Assembly (NCBI RefSeq): GCF_014204935.1
Contig: NZ_JACHMJ010000001.1
Span: 434,001-498,000, forward strand
DNA from: Conyzicola lurida
GTDB taxonomy: Bacteria > Actinomycetota > Actinomycetes > Actinomycetales > Microbacteriaceae
DNA length: 64,000 nucleotides
Direction of reading: 5' to 3'
Shown here: piece by piece, positions 1-10,400 of the stretch
Layout: every line of letters starts with the position of its first letter
How positions within the stretch are numbered: position 1 is the stretch's first letter
Position numbers and translations under genes: made by a program
The notes under the pieces: generated by a model
Told to the model about the DNA's origin: nothing
The model's input: only the letters and a program-made list of their open reading frames with translations
The model's database searches: none

Positions 1-192
1 GCCGTCGTGGTGGCGCTGCGCCATTCGCTCGAGGGGCGTTTCGGCGCGCCATCCGTGCCCGTCGTCTATGGCGGAAGTGCCGGACCCGGGCTGCTCTCGC
101 GCCTGCCCGAGGTCGACGGGCTGTTCCTCGGACGGTTCGCGCACGACCCCGCAAACCTCGCCCTCGTGCTCGAGGAGGCGCGGTCGCGGTAA
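1..192 (+). CDS. Triosephosphate isomerase-like protein, C-terminal end (5' part outside window)
   Basis: This is the last 63 codons of an open frame that enters from the left edge. The residues VYGGSAGPGLL followed by DGLFLGRFAHDPANL match the C-terminal phosphate-binding loop of the TIM barrel (family consensus YGGSV...G.LVG.AS), so the product is a triosephosphate isomerase or a close paralogue. The family interconverts dihydroxyacetone phosphate and glyceraldehyde 3-phosphate in the cytoplasm; some paralogues act on other sugar phosphates such as erythrulose phosphates. Alanine in place of the usual valine and the divergent GRFAHD segment suggest a paralogue rather than the main glycolytic enzyme. 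The catalytic Lys, His and Glu lie outside the window. Confidence 0.7.
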   Translation, partial: AVVVALRHSLEGRFGAPSVPVVYGGSAGPGLLSRLPEVDGLFLGRFAHDPANLALVLEEARSR

Positions 193-202
193 CCCGCTAC
201 TT

Positions 203-223
203 GCAGAGGCGGCCAACCTCTGC
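203..223. terminator. Small hairpin after the TIM-like gene
   Basis: Arms GCAGAGG and CCTCTGC pair perfectly over 7 bp with a 7-nt loop, 11 bases after the stop codon. No T-run follows, so it is at best a weak terminator or an mRNA 3'-end structure. Confidence 0.35.
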
Positions 224-236
224 GATACTCACATCC

Positions 237-254
237 AATATCCCATAGGATATT
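237..254. promoter_or_regulatory. Palindromic operator candidate upstream of the tct operon
   Basis: AATATCC-CATA-GGATATT is a perfect 7-bp inverted repeat with a 4-bp spacer, AT-rich within GC-rich surroundings, 72 bp before tctC. A second, weaker dyad (GAAGC-TTCAG-GCTTC) follows at about 265-279. The size and symmetry suit a dimeric regulator such as a GntR/FCD protein, and tct operons are often substrate-induced. The regulator is not in the window, so the assignment is inferred. Confidence 0.4.
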
Positions 255-325
255 CGATCTGCGACGAAGCTTCAGGCTTCGAAGCGATTACGGCTTCGGC
301 CTGAACAATCAAAGGAGATTAGACA

Positions 326-1297
326 ATGAAGTCCACCACAATCACCCTCGCGGCAGCCGGGTCCGCAGCCCTCCTCCTTCTCACCGGCTGCAGCGGTGCC
401 GGCGGCGGAACCACGGCCGACGGCGAGTTCGCCCCGAACGGCGACGTGCGCATGATCGTCCCCTTCAGCGCCGGCGGCGGCAGCGACACCTCGGGCCGCG
501 CGATCGCCGCGGGCCTCGAGGCCGACACCGGCGTCAACATCAGCGTCGAAAACCGCGAGGGCGGATCCGGCGCCGTCGGGTACTCGCACTTCCTCGCGCA
601 GAACGGCAAGGACAACTATCTGCTCGCCGCCGAGACCGCGCTGCTCGCCCTGCCGCTCACGCAGGACGTGCAGTTCAGCTACGAGAGCTTCACGCCGATC
701 ATGAAGCTCGGCGACGACTTCACCCTGCTCGTCGTGCCGGCCGACTCCGACTACGACACCTGCGTCGACGTGGTCGACGACGCCAAGGACAACCGCGTGG
801 TCGCCGCCGTGTCGGGCGCGACCAGCCTCGACGAGATCGTGTTCACCCTGGTCGAAGACGACCAGGACGTCGAGTTCGACCGCGTGCCGTTCGAGTCCGG
901 CAGCGAAGTGCTGGCCTCGCTGCTCGGCGGCAAGGTCGACATCGCGTCGCTCAACCCGAGCGAAGTACTCGGCCAGATCGAGTCGGGCGACCTGAAGGCG
1001 CTGTGCGCGTTCGCGGACGAGCGCTACGAATTCGAGGCACTCGCCGACATCCCCACCGCCATCGAACAGGGCATCGACGTCTCGTTCGCCCAGTTCCGCG
1101 GTTTCATCGCCCCCGGCGAGATCAGCGACGACGCCAAGGAGTACTGGATCGCGGCCGGCGAAGCGTTCGCCGAGACCGAGGCCTACGACACCTACATCGC
1201 CGACAACCTGCTCCAGCCCAACGCGGTCTACGGCGACGAATTCGTCGAGTACCTCGCGGGCAACACGAGCGACCTCGAGAAAGTGTTCGCAGAATGA
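326..1297 (+). CDS. tctC: Tripartite tricarboxylate transporter substrate-binding lipoprotein (TctC family)
   Basis: A 323-residue extracytoplasmic solute receptor of the tripartite tricarboxylate transporter (Bug) family, which delivers citrate or other carboxylates to the TctA/TctB membrane complex. The N-terminus has a lipoprotein signal with lipobox LLTGC (Cys22). The mature protein starts the family fold with VRMIVPFSAGGGSDTSGRA, the typical ligand loop. The start ATG has a good ribosome site, AGGAG, 9 bases upstream. The stop overlaps the tctB start (ATGA), indicating translational coupling. TctC is normally the most abundant subunit and comes first, as here. The substrate cannot be read from sequence; Bug proteins bind very varied carboxylates. 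Confidence 0.93.
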   Translation: MKSTTITLAAAGSAALLLLTGCSGAGGGTTADGEFAPNGDVRMIVPFSAGGGSDTSGRAIAAGLEADTGVNISVENREGGSGAVGYSHFLAQNGKDNYLLAAETALLALPLTQDVQFSYESFTPIMKLGDDFTLLVVPADSDYDTCVDVVDDAKDNRVVAAVSGATSLDEIVFTLVEDDQDVEFDRVPFESGSEVLASLLGGKVDIASLNPSEVLGQIESGDLKALCAFADERYEFEALADIPTAIEQGIDVSFAQFRGFIAPGEISDDAKEYWIAAGEAFAETEAYDTYIADNLLQPNAVYGDEFVEYLAGNTSDLEKVFAE

Positions 1298-1839
1298 CAG
1301 CCGTTTCCCGTGTCGCCATCGGTACCAGCGTCCTGCTCGCCCTGATCGGAATCGGGGCCGTGATCGGCGGCCTCGGCTACGGGGTCATCGAGGAGGACGG
1401 GCTCATCGGGCCCGGCTTCCTCCCGACCCTGGCCGGCGGCCTGGTGGCGGTCTTCGCCATCGGCGACGTGATCGGACGCCTGCGCGCCAAGCCCACGCTG
1501 AGCGAGGCCGAGATCATCCTCGGCGCCGACGCGGGCGAGGTGCTCGCCGAGGAGAAGGCGGCCGAGTCGGACATCGACATCTTCGGCCGCGACCAGAAGC
1601 AGCGCACGCGCATGCTGGTCGCCGTCCTGGCGATCCTCATCGTCACCCTGCTGCTCGTGCCGGTGCTCGGCTTCATCATCTCGTTCGCGCTCATGCTGCT
1701 CGCGATCGCGATCTTCGTGGAGAAGCGCAAGTGGCTTCCCGCGCTGGCCGTGACCGCGGCCGCCCTCGCGGTGACTTACCTCATCTTCGTCGTGCTGCTG
1801 CGGGTCCCGCTGCCGCAGGGCCTCATCGGAATCATCTAA
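1294..1839 (+). CDS. tctB: Tripartite tricarboxylate transporter small membrane subunit (TctB family)
   Basis: A 181-residue membrane protein that pairs with TctA. It has an N-terminal hydrophobic helix (about residues 5-27), a second short hydrophobic stretch, an acidic cytoplasmic loop (about 60-100), then two or more helices including VAVLAILIVTLLLVPVLGF and the C-terminal VTYLIFVVLLRVPLPQG end typical of TctB. The open frame runs 97 codons further upstream, but that part overlaps tctC in another frame. The ATG at 1294, which overlaps the tctC stop, is the natural start. Small TctB subunits are poorly conserved, so position between tctC and tctA carries much of the assignment. Confidence 0.88.
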   Translation: MTAVSRVAIGTSVLLALIGIGAVIGGLGYGVIEEDGLIGPGFLPTLAGGLVAVFAIGDVIGRLRAKPTLSEAEIILGADAGEVLAEEKAAESDIDIFGRDQKQRTRMLVAVLAILIVTLLLVPVLGFIISFALMLLAIAIFVEKRKWLPALAVTAAALAVTYLIFVVLLRVPLPQGLIGII

Positions 1840-1849
1840 GGAACAGGTC

Positions 1850-3367
1850 ATGTTCGACAATCTCGCACTCGGTTTCGCGACCGCGTTCACGGCGGAGAAC
1901 CTGCTGTGGTGCCTGGTGGGCGTCGTGCTCGGCACCGTGATCGGGCTTCTGCCCGGACTCGGCTCCACCACCGGCGTCGCCATCCTTATCCCGCTCACCC
2001 TCACGCTCGAGCCGGTCACCGCGCTCATCATGCTCGCCGGTATCTACTACGGCGCCCAGTACGGCGGCACCATCACCTCGGTGTTGATCTCGACACCGGG
2101 GGAGGCGGCGAGCGTGGTCACCACGCTCGACGGCTACCAGATGGCGCGCAACGGCAGGGCCGGCTCGGCACTCGCGATCAGCGCGATCGGATCCTTCGTC
2201 GCGGCGATCATCTCGCTCGCGCTGCTGATGACGATAGCCCCGGCACTCGCCGCCCTGGCCCTGAACTTCGGGCCGGTGGAGAACCTGTCGATCATGATCC
2301 TGGGCCTCATCATCGTGGTGAGTTTCGCGGGCGGTTCCCTCGCCCGCGGTCTCATGATGGCGGCCACCGGACTCCTCATCTCCACGGTCGGCGTCGCCAC
2401 CGGCTTCAGCGACGCGCGCTTCACCTTCGGCAGCATCGACCTCCTCGGCGGCATCCCGTTCGTCGAGGTGATGATCGGACTCTTCGCCGTCGGCGAGGTG
2501 CTGCACCAGATCCGCGTCGGAGCAGCGGCCCCCATCCGCACGCGCTTCCGCGACATGGTCATCTCCCGCAAGGAACTGAAGAAGAGCGCCGCGCCGATTC
2601 TCCGGGGTAGCGCGATCGGCTTCGTGCTCGGAATCCTTCCCGGTGCCGGCTCGACCCTCGCCTCGTTTATGGCGTACGGCATCGAGAAGAAGGTCTCGCC
2701 CAACAAGGCGAACTTCGGCAAGGGAGCGATCGAGGGCGTCGCGGCCCCCGAGGCGGCGAACAACTCGGCGGCCAACGCCAACTTCGTGCCGACGCTCGCG
2801 CTCGGTATCCCCGGCGGCGGTACCACCGCGGTGCTGCTCGGCGCGTTCACGATCTACGGTCTACAGCCCGGTCCGCTGCTGTTCGAGACGCAGCCCGCGC
2901 TCATCTGGGGTCTGCTCGTGTCGTTCTTCATCGGCAACGTGATGCTGCTCGTGCTCAACCTGCCGCTCGCGCCGGTGTTCGCGCAGATGCTGCGCATCCC
3001 GTACGGCTACCTGTACCCGATCATCCTGCTGACGAGCTTCGTCGGCGCCTACGCAGTGAGCAACAACATGTTCAGCGTGCTGCTGGTGCTGATCTTCGGC
3101 ATCGTGGGCTGGGTCATGAAGGAGCTCGACCTGCCGATGGCTCCGCTCGTGCTCGGCCTCGTGCTCGGCCCGCTGTTCGAGAAGTCCCTCGTGCAGACGT
3201 CGGCACTCGGCGAGGGTAACTTCGGCATCCTGTTCTCCAGCCCGATCGCGATCACCATACTGTCGTTCGCGGCCATCTTGACGTTCGCGCCGATCATCAC
3301 GCGCCGGGTCGTCGCGGCCCGTCGCACGTCCGAGGCAACCAAGCCGAAGGTGGATGCCGCGAGCTGA
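1850..3367 (+). CDS. tctA: Tripartite tricarboxylate transporter large permease (TctA family)
   Basis: A 505-residue, roughly 12-helix permease, the channel subunit of the TctABC secondary transporter. The family signature GLLPGLGSTTG lies near residues 27-37, and the second half repeats it as LGILPGAGSTLASF near 262-275. The length matches the family (about 500). It starts 10 bases after tctB with AAGGAAC as ribosome site, so tctCBA is one operon. No two-component regulator (tctDE) follows; the operon ends at an inverted repeat (3374-3422). Confidence 0.95.
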   Translation: MFDNLALGFATAFTAENLLWCLVGVVLGTVIGLLPGLGSTTGVAILIPLTLTLEPVTALIMLAGIYYGAQYGGTITSVLISTPGEAASVVTTLDGYQMARNGRAGSALAISAIGSFVAAIISLALLMTIAPALAALALNFGPVENLSIMILGLIIVVSFAGGSLARGLMMAATGLLISTVGVATGFSDARFTFGSIDLLGGIPFVEVMIGLFAVGEVLHQIRVGAAAPIRTRFRDMVISRKELKKSAAPILRGSAIGFVLGILPGAGSTLASFMAYGIEKKVSPNKANFGKGAIEGVAAPEAANNSAANANFVPTLALGIPGGGTTAVLLGAFTIYGLQPGPLLFETQPALIWGLLVSFFIGNVMLLVLNLPLAPVFAQMLRIPYGYLYPIILLTSFVGAYAVSNNMFSVLLVLIFGIVGWVMKELDLPMAPLVLGLVLGPLFEKSLVQTSALGEGNFGILFSSPIAITILSFAAILTFAPIITRRVVAARRTSEATKPKVDAAS

Positions 3368-3373
3368 CGTCCC

Positions 3374-3422
3374 GGTTTCGACAGGCTCAACCCGCCATAG
3401 GCGGATTGAGTCTGTCGAAATC
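3374..3422. repeat. Inverted-repeat element with TTTCGACAGGCTCAA arms
   Basis: Arm TTTCGACAGGCTCAA (3376-3390) faces TTGAGTCTGTCGAAA (3406-3420), one mismatch, and an inner CGCC/GGCG pair extends the stem. It lies between the convergent tctA and siderophore-reductase genes, where it can act as a terminator for both. The same arm sequence recurs at 36969-36989 and, remarkably, inside a gene at 26148-26305, so this is a dispersed REP-like family. Confidence 0.75.
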
Positions 3423-3432
3423 CATTTAGGCC

Positions 3433-4227
3433 TCAGTGCTTCCAGAACCCGCTGAACGTGATGCGGCTCTTCGGCAGGCCGAGGCGGTGCAGGTGGCGTC
3501 GGCCCTCGGTCGCGAGCTTCGACTCGCCGATCACGAAGCCGTAGCCATGGGGGTCGACGTCGGAATGTGCCTTCAGCGCCTCGAGCGCCTTGACCCCGGC
3601 GACGGTGCCGGTGTCCTCGCGCACGATCCAGGAGACGGTGACGCCGGCGGGGCCGACGAGAGTGCGGCGGTCGCCCAGGGTGGGGACCTCCTGGATGACG
3701 CGGCCTACGGCGTGCGCGGGCAGGGAGCGCAGGATGCCCGCGACAGCGGGAAGCCCGCTCTCGTCGGCGACGATGGTGACCTCGGACGCGTCATCCGGCT
3801 GGTCGTAGATGATGCCCTGGTCGAGCACGGCCATCTCGTCGCCGGGCTGCACGGAGCACGCCCAGATAGCGGCCGCACCCTCGAGCTCGCCGGCGGCGTT
3901 GCGGTGCACGACGAATTCGATGTCCATCTCGCGGTCGGCGGGGCGGTAGTCGGCGACCGTGTAGTTGGCGCAGTGCGGGCGCAGGTCTTCGGGGATCGCG
4001 AGCCACTGCTTGTACCACTTGGCGCCGGTCAGGTCGGGGAGGGTGAATAAGGCCTGCCCGGGCTTGCGCATGAACAGGCGGAACCAGTGGTCGTACCCCA
4101 TCCACGGGAAGTCGGCGAGGGAGTCGCCACCGATCGTGACGCGCTGCAGGCTCGGAGTGACGAGTCCGCTGCGGATCACCGTGGCCCGGAAAAGCTGTGG
4201 GTTGTCGGGGGTACGGATTCTGGCCAT
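3433..4227 (-). CDS. Siderophore-interacting protein (FAD-dependent ferric-siderophore reductase)
   Basis: A 264-residue protein of the SIP/ViuB family. Such cytoplasmic flavoproteins reduce ferric siderophores to release iron, using NAD(P)H or ferredoxin. The N-terminal part (about residues 10-120) is the FAD-binding barrel, with PWMGYDHWFRLF and the flavin-contacting YTVADYRP. The C-terminal part (about 120-264) is the SIP NAD(P)H-like domain, with DESGLPAVAGIL and the closing FSGFWKH; the ending YW(K/R).G is typical of the family. An iron box lies 4 bases before the ATG, so expression should rise on iron starvation. No siderophore synthesis or uptake gene is adjacent. The ATG has no separate Shine-Dalgarno sequence because the iron box occupies that position. 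Confidence 0.92.
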   Translation of the reverse strand: MARIRTPDNPQLFRATVIRSGLVTPSLQRVTIGGDSLADFPWMGYDHWFRLFMRKPGQALFTLPDLTGAKWYKQWLAIPEDLRPHCANYTVADYRPADREMDIEFVVHRNAAGELEGAAAIWACSVQPGDEMAVLDQGIIYDQPDDASEVTIVADESGLPAVAGILRSLPAHAVGRVIQEVPTLGDRRTLVGPAGVTVSWIVREDTGTVAGVKALEALKAHSDVDPHGYGFVIGESKLATEGRRHLHRLGLPKSRITFSGFWKH

Positions 4228-4231
4228 TTGA

Positions 4232-4250
4232 GAAGGTTAGCCTAACCTCG
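4232..4250 (-). promoter_or_regulatory. Iron box (IdeR/DtxR operator)
   Basis: On the minus strand the core AGGTTAGGCTAACCT matches all 15 central bases of the IdeR/DtxR consensus TTAGGTTAGGCTAACCTAA. It sits immediately upstream of the siderophore-interacting protein ATG. With Fe2+ bound, the repressor would block this gene. Confidence 0.88.
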
Positions 4251-4434
4251 CCTTGCAGTCACGAGGCAAACTGAGCAATCTGTACCCTCTACGGGGGCTG
4301 GGGTACATCGGGATTTTCGCTACACAATGGTGCGTATAGATTTTCGCGGGGTTCCACAGCATGGAGGCTCCCGAAACCCGCTAGGCGTGTGTACCCGGTC
4401 CATGGTTGCTCAGCGCTCGAACGAATGAGACACC

Positions 4435-7400
4435 ATGAGTACTCCGTCCCTCGGCCTCGGTTCCCGGCTGCGTCGCAGCGTCGCACCCGCCGTCCTCCTC
4501 CGGTCCGTCGCCGGCGCCGTCGTCGCGATCGTCGCGATGCCGGTCGTAGCGGTCCTCGCGCTGTGGGGTCTCAGCGGCATCGCCCCGACCCTGGCGAGCA
4601 CGGGCCCGGGCGCCATCGCGCTCGGCGCGAGCAGCAACGTCGTCCTCTACGGTGTCTCGGCGCTGGGACTCGTCTTCGGCGTCCTCCTGGTCGGATTCGT
4701 CAACGCCCACGCCCAGTCGGAAACCCGTCGCCCGCTGCGTCTCGCGTTCGCGCGGGCTCTCCGGGCGTACCCGCGGCTCCTGCTGGCGTTGCTGCTCGGA
4801 GGCATCGGTGTCGTCGCCGGCATCCTGCTCTGGCCGTTCATCACGGTCGCCATGGTCGTCGTCTCCGTCGTGCTGCTGGCGCGCGCCCGCCGGTTCACAC
4901 CGGCCGCGCGGCGCGCCCTGCTCTGGGCGATTCCGTTCGCGCCAGTCGCCGCACTGATCGCGCTTGTCGTCGCGGCGTTCCCCACGATCCTGTCAGCGCC
5001 GCGATCGTTGCGAGAGTTGCTCGGCCTCGCCCGCACGCAGGTGAGGTCCGGGTACCGCTCCCTCATCGTCTTCGCTCTGATCGCGCTCGCCGCCGGCGTC
5101 GGACTGAGCTTCGGCGGAGCCTTCGCCGCCGCGGCCGTCGATCCCAGCAACTCGGAAGAGATCACCGGCGCGTACCTCGCATCGATCGGCGTGCTCGGCC
5201 TCGCGCTCGTGCTGCTGCAGCTGATCGTAGGCACGGCGATGGCGACAGTGATGATGGATGCCGCTCCGCCGGCACCCGCGCGCGGTGCACGCGCGAGCCT
5301 GCGTTCCATCGGAGCGCTGATGTCCCGCGGTTCCCGCCCCGCAGTCGGGCGCACCGCCATGGTCGTGGTGCTCGCGCTCGTCGCGACCCTCGCGCCGATG
5401 CCCGCGTTTGCCCAGACGCCTCCCGTGGTCACACCGGCGGTGCCGCAGCTGGACCTCACCGTCGACGGCATCGATGCCTCGCCGCTCGTGACCGCGGCGG
5501 TGACCGTGGTCGACGCCAGTCCGGCCGGTACCGTGCAGTTCGTCGACGGGGAGACGCCGCTCGGCACCCCGATGACCCTGGCCGTCGATCCCGCCGACGC
5601 ATCCCGGTTCACCGCGGTGCTCGACCCCCTTCCCGTGCTCGCCGAGGGAAGCCACGAGATCAGCTTCGTCTTCACCCCGGCCGATGCGACCGTCTACTCG
5701 GCGCAGTCGGCCCCGAAGACCTACGTCGTCGGCTCGACCCCCGTCGCGGTGGCGGTCGAGCCCGCTGTCGAGGAGCCCGTCGTCGAACCCGCGCCCGCCG
5801 CAGAAGTGACCGGGCCCGAGACCGCGGCAGGCATCCCCGCTCCCGCGGTCGAGACAGCGGTCCCCGCGGAGGACGTTCCCGCGACCGAAACGCCCGCGGC
5901 AGAAGCAGACCTTCCCGCGGCAGAAGCAGACGTTCCCCCGGCAGTAACGGACGTTCCCGCGGCCGTAACCGACGCTCCCACGGCAGAGACGGAAATTCCC
6001 CCGGCAGTGACAGACGCTCCCGCGGAAGAGACGGAACTTCCCGCGGCAGAGGCGGAAGCTCCCGCGGCGGACGCCAGCGCGCCCGAGGCAGAAGAAAACG
6101 TGCCCGGGTCACCCGCAGACGTGCCCGCGGCACAATCTCCCGCGGCCGAAATCCCCGCGGCAGAAGTTGCCGTTCCCGCGGATGCCGTGCCGGTTCCGGC
6201 GGCAGAAGACGAGTCGCCCGCGACGGACAGCAGTCCCGTCGAAACACCGAGCATCACCGCGCCCTTCGCCCGTGTCGCGGCCGCCGACGACTTCACCTTC
6301 GTGACCGCGGAGATCAAGACCTTCACGCTGGGCAGCGACTTCGAGGTGAGCGTGCAGGTACGCGCGCCCTACGGCGACGACGACGCCGACGCTCCCGGAC
6401 GCGTCAGCGTCTACGCCGACGGCGTGCTCTTCGCCGAGATCGACCAGACACCGACCGGCGAGTACGTCGGACTCTCCACGGCGACGCTGGCGGCCGTGCC
6501 CGCCGAGGTGCAGTTCGTCTACGAGGGCGAGCCGGGCTTCCTGCCATCGCAGCTGACGATGCCGGTCAACCCGGCGCTACCGATCTCGCAGACCTACTTC
6601 ACGAACCACACGTTCTTCCCCACTGACTACGACATGACCTGGGGCGACACCAACACCGTCACCGTCACCGTCGTCTCCGACTACGACGAGCCCCGCGTGC
6701 TCGAAGTGCTGCAGCTGGTGAACGGATACGACCTGGTCCCGTTGTTCAGCGTCCCCTTCACCATCGTCGACGGTACCGCCGTCGTCACTGCGGATCTCAC
6801 CAAGAAGCTCCCGGGCGGCGAGCCGACCTACACGCTGCGCGTCCCCGCGACCGACATCGCCAGCGAGGCGGGAACCGACTACTTCACGAAGAGAATCGCT
6901 GCCGTCGCCACCACCACTACCCTCGCCGCGACGGACGCCGCGGGCGCTCCCACCGCCGGTGCCGTCGGCCAGCCGATCACTCTCACCGCCGCCGTCGCAT
7001 CGCCAGCCTCGGATTCGACTCCGACGGGCGGGTTCGTTCGCTTCACGATCAACGGCCTGCTCGGTGCTCCGGTCGCGGTCGACGCACAGGGAATCGCGAC
7101 GACAACGTACACGCCTACCACCCGGGCGACGGTGGCCGTGACGGCCGACTACCTGCCCGACAACCGGTTCGCCGCCTACCTGGCGTCGTCGGATGCGCTC
7201 AGCCTCAACCCGGGCGGCATCGCCACCCAGGCGCCGACCGCCGTCTGGAGTGGTGCGCTGACCGTGTCCGACACGCGCCTCACCGTGACCTACCCGACCG
7301 GCGACGGAATCGCCTCGCCCACCGGCACGGTCACGATCCTCGACGCCGCGGGCACGCCGGTGCGGATCTCGATCGCGGGCGGGGCGGCACAGACCTCGTT

Positions 7401-10400
7401 CGCCCTCTACGGAGGAACGACCACTCTGCCGATTCCGTCTGCCGGCGGCATCCTTAACTACTCGGTGTCATACTCCGGCGACACGATCTACTCCCCGCGC
7501 ACCGACCGGCTGCCCCCGGTCACCGTGCTCCCGCCGACGGTCGCCCTCACGGCGCCGGCACCCGCGTACTTCACCGAACGCACGCCGTTCACTGTCGCGG
7601 TCGGCAACGTCGACGCGGCGCTCGTGCACGACGTCACGATCTACGCCACCCTCCAGGGTGGTGCGCCCCACAGCCTCGGTACCGTGCGAATCAACTCCGC
7701 CGGCGTCGGCACCACCACGGCCGTGTTCCCCGAATCAGGCGACGTGACGGTGACCGCCGTGGTGAGGTTTACCGCGACGAGCGGCATCGCGGCCGCGACA
7801 TCCGTGCCTCAGATCGTGATCGTGCCCGAGCCGGCCGCACCCACGGTGAGTCTCGAACTCGCGAGCTCGACCATCTTCGGCGTCGGTCGCCGCGACATCG
7901 GGCTGCGCGTCGCCGTCGACTTCGGCCGCGAACCCGCATCGATCACGGGCGGGGCCGTGGCGGTCATCCGCGACGAACTCGGGGTGAAGGTCGGAAGCGT
8001 GACCCTCGACTCCCGGCTCGGCGGCTGGGGAATCGTGAGCCTGAGCCGCGCCAGCACGACGAGCCTCACCGCCACCGTCGTCTACGGCGACGACGGCGAG
8101 ACTGCCTCGAGCACACCGATGATCGTGAGCGTGCCGCCCCGCACGACCAGCACTACCGTCTCGAGCACGCAGTCGCCGACCACGGCCGGCAACACCGTGT
8201 CGATCGAGGTGGCGGCGGAGGTGTCCGGCACCCCGCTCGACTCGACCGCCAGCATCCCCGTCACCGTCGAACTGAACGGCGAGACGCAGACGCTCGAGCT
8301 CGCACGAACCGAGGAAGAGCGCGACTACGGCTGGCTCGGGTCCACCGCCTTCCTCGAGGGCACCGCCGAGTTCGCGATCGCCGACGCGGGGGCGTACACG
8401 CTGCACGTGACCGGCGACGGCAACGGCACCGACGTATCGCCGATCGACTACCGCCGCACGATCACCATCGACCGGCACACCAGCGCGATCGTCGTGCGGG
8501 GCACCGACGCCGTGGTCGGCGGAAAACCGTTCAGTCTCACACCGGTCGTCTCGGCGACCGACGCCGGAGGCCGCGCTCCGACGGGCACGGTCGCGGTGAC
8601 CCTGTACCCGTCGTTCCAGCGTTGCGAGGTGGCGGTCGGCGCCTCGTGCGACTTCCCCGCGGGCGCCGCGGTCAGCGGCACGAACTCTTTCGCCGTCAGC
8701 TACTCGGGCGACGCCGACCACCTGCCGCGTGCGACCTCCGGCGAGTTCAGCGCCGCGGCCCGTACGACCGCGATGACCACGGGCTTCGGCACGGCAACGG
8801 ACAAGTGGGTGGTGGGCGAGCGGGTCACGGCCAACTGGGTCGTCACCACCTCCGGCACCGCGGCACGGGGCTGGGTCTACGTCACCGCTGGCAACCAGCG
8901 ATGCGGCGCCGCCGTCGCCGACGGCCACTGCGATTTCACGGTGCCGGAGAACTCCCTCTCCTTCGAAGACGCCGGACAGACCTATACGTTCGAGTTCGTG
9001 TCCGGCGACGACGCCCCGTCCAAGAAGGTGAGCGGCAGTGCCGTGTGGCGCGACTGCGTCTTCGTCTACGCGTATGTCCCCGTCGATGTCAGCGCCGCCG
9101 AGCCCTGCGTGGCCCGGGGACAGAAGGGAGTCTTCCCGGGCAGCACCGTGTCGTTGACGACCAACCTGATTCCCGACAACTACGTGTTCGACGGCTGGAC
9201 CCTCAACAACAAGCCCGTGACCGGTACGAAAACCGTCGGCCGCACCACGTCGTTCGTGGTGAAGAGCGGCGGCATGTTCACGTACGACACGAAGTGGGCA
9301 CCCGTCTGCTTCACGCTCACGGTCTCGCCGAACAACGTCGCCACCCGGTCCGAAGCCAAGGGGTCGATCACCGTCCTGAACCAGCCCAACTGCGCGAGCC
9401 CGTTCGGACCCACCGCGGAAGAACTGAAAGAGCTCGCCGCCGGCAAGCCGCGGTACGCGAAGGGAACGGTCGTCGACGTTCGGGCGGACCCGCAGACCTA
9501 CAACCCGGCGGGAAACCAGCCGTTCTTGCAGTACACGGTCGTCTCGTTCGACGGCGTCGTGCCCGAGCCGGCCTACCGGGACTTCGGGCGGGTCACGATG
9601 AACGGCGACCGTGCGATCTCGGCAGTATTCGCCGTGCCCGACTGCTCCCCGTTCACCCTGCTCCAGACCCGCGGAGGCACGGCCTCGGTCGTGTCGTCTG
9701 CGCGCCCGGCATCGAGCGGAGCGCTGAAGCCGGCGACCGGCGCGTGCACGACGCCCGACGGCCGGGCAGGATACGTGCCCGGCACCAAGGTCGTCGTGGA
9801 GTCCGTCCCCGATTCCGGCGCGGTGTTCGACAAGCTGGTCACCGCCGGGGCCTTCCCTGCGGTGCGCGACACCTTCCCGAGGGTCACCACAACCCCGCAG
9901 AAGACGGGCGAGCCTGTCCGCACATCCGTCGAGATCGGGCTCCGAGCCGCGACGGTCGCCTGGTCGACATTCTCGTACCGGGACTGCGTGACCGTTGTCG
10001 TCCGCGATACCAGTCCCGCCCAGAGTTCGAGCGGTGCACGTCTCGCCGCCCTCGATCCCGCGCAGATGTGCGCCGCGCCGAAGACCAGCGCGGTCACCAC
10101 GGAGAGTACGTGGCAATCCACCTACCGGACGTGGACCACGACCTATTCGGTGCTTTCGAACGCCACGGTTCGGGCCGTGGCAGACTACCCCGCCGCGAGC
10201 GGTATCAAGCTCTCCTACCTGAGCTGGTCGGTCAGAGTCGGCGCGACAACCCTGAAGTCCGCCGATCGCATGAACTTCATGGACGCGTATCAGGGCGGCA
10301 TACACCCGGCGCTCAACTACGTCGGCCAGGACGGTGAGAAGGAAGGCCCGTATATCGACCTGGCCCTCCTCGGCCCGTCCGAACGGGTCGTGTACGTCGA

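Noticed and set aside
1003-1293. Longer frame in phase upstream of tctB
   Set aside because: It overlaps tctC in another frame and has an Arg-rich shadow composition. The ATG overlapping the tctC stop is the better start.
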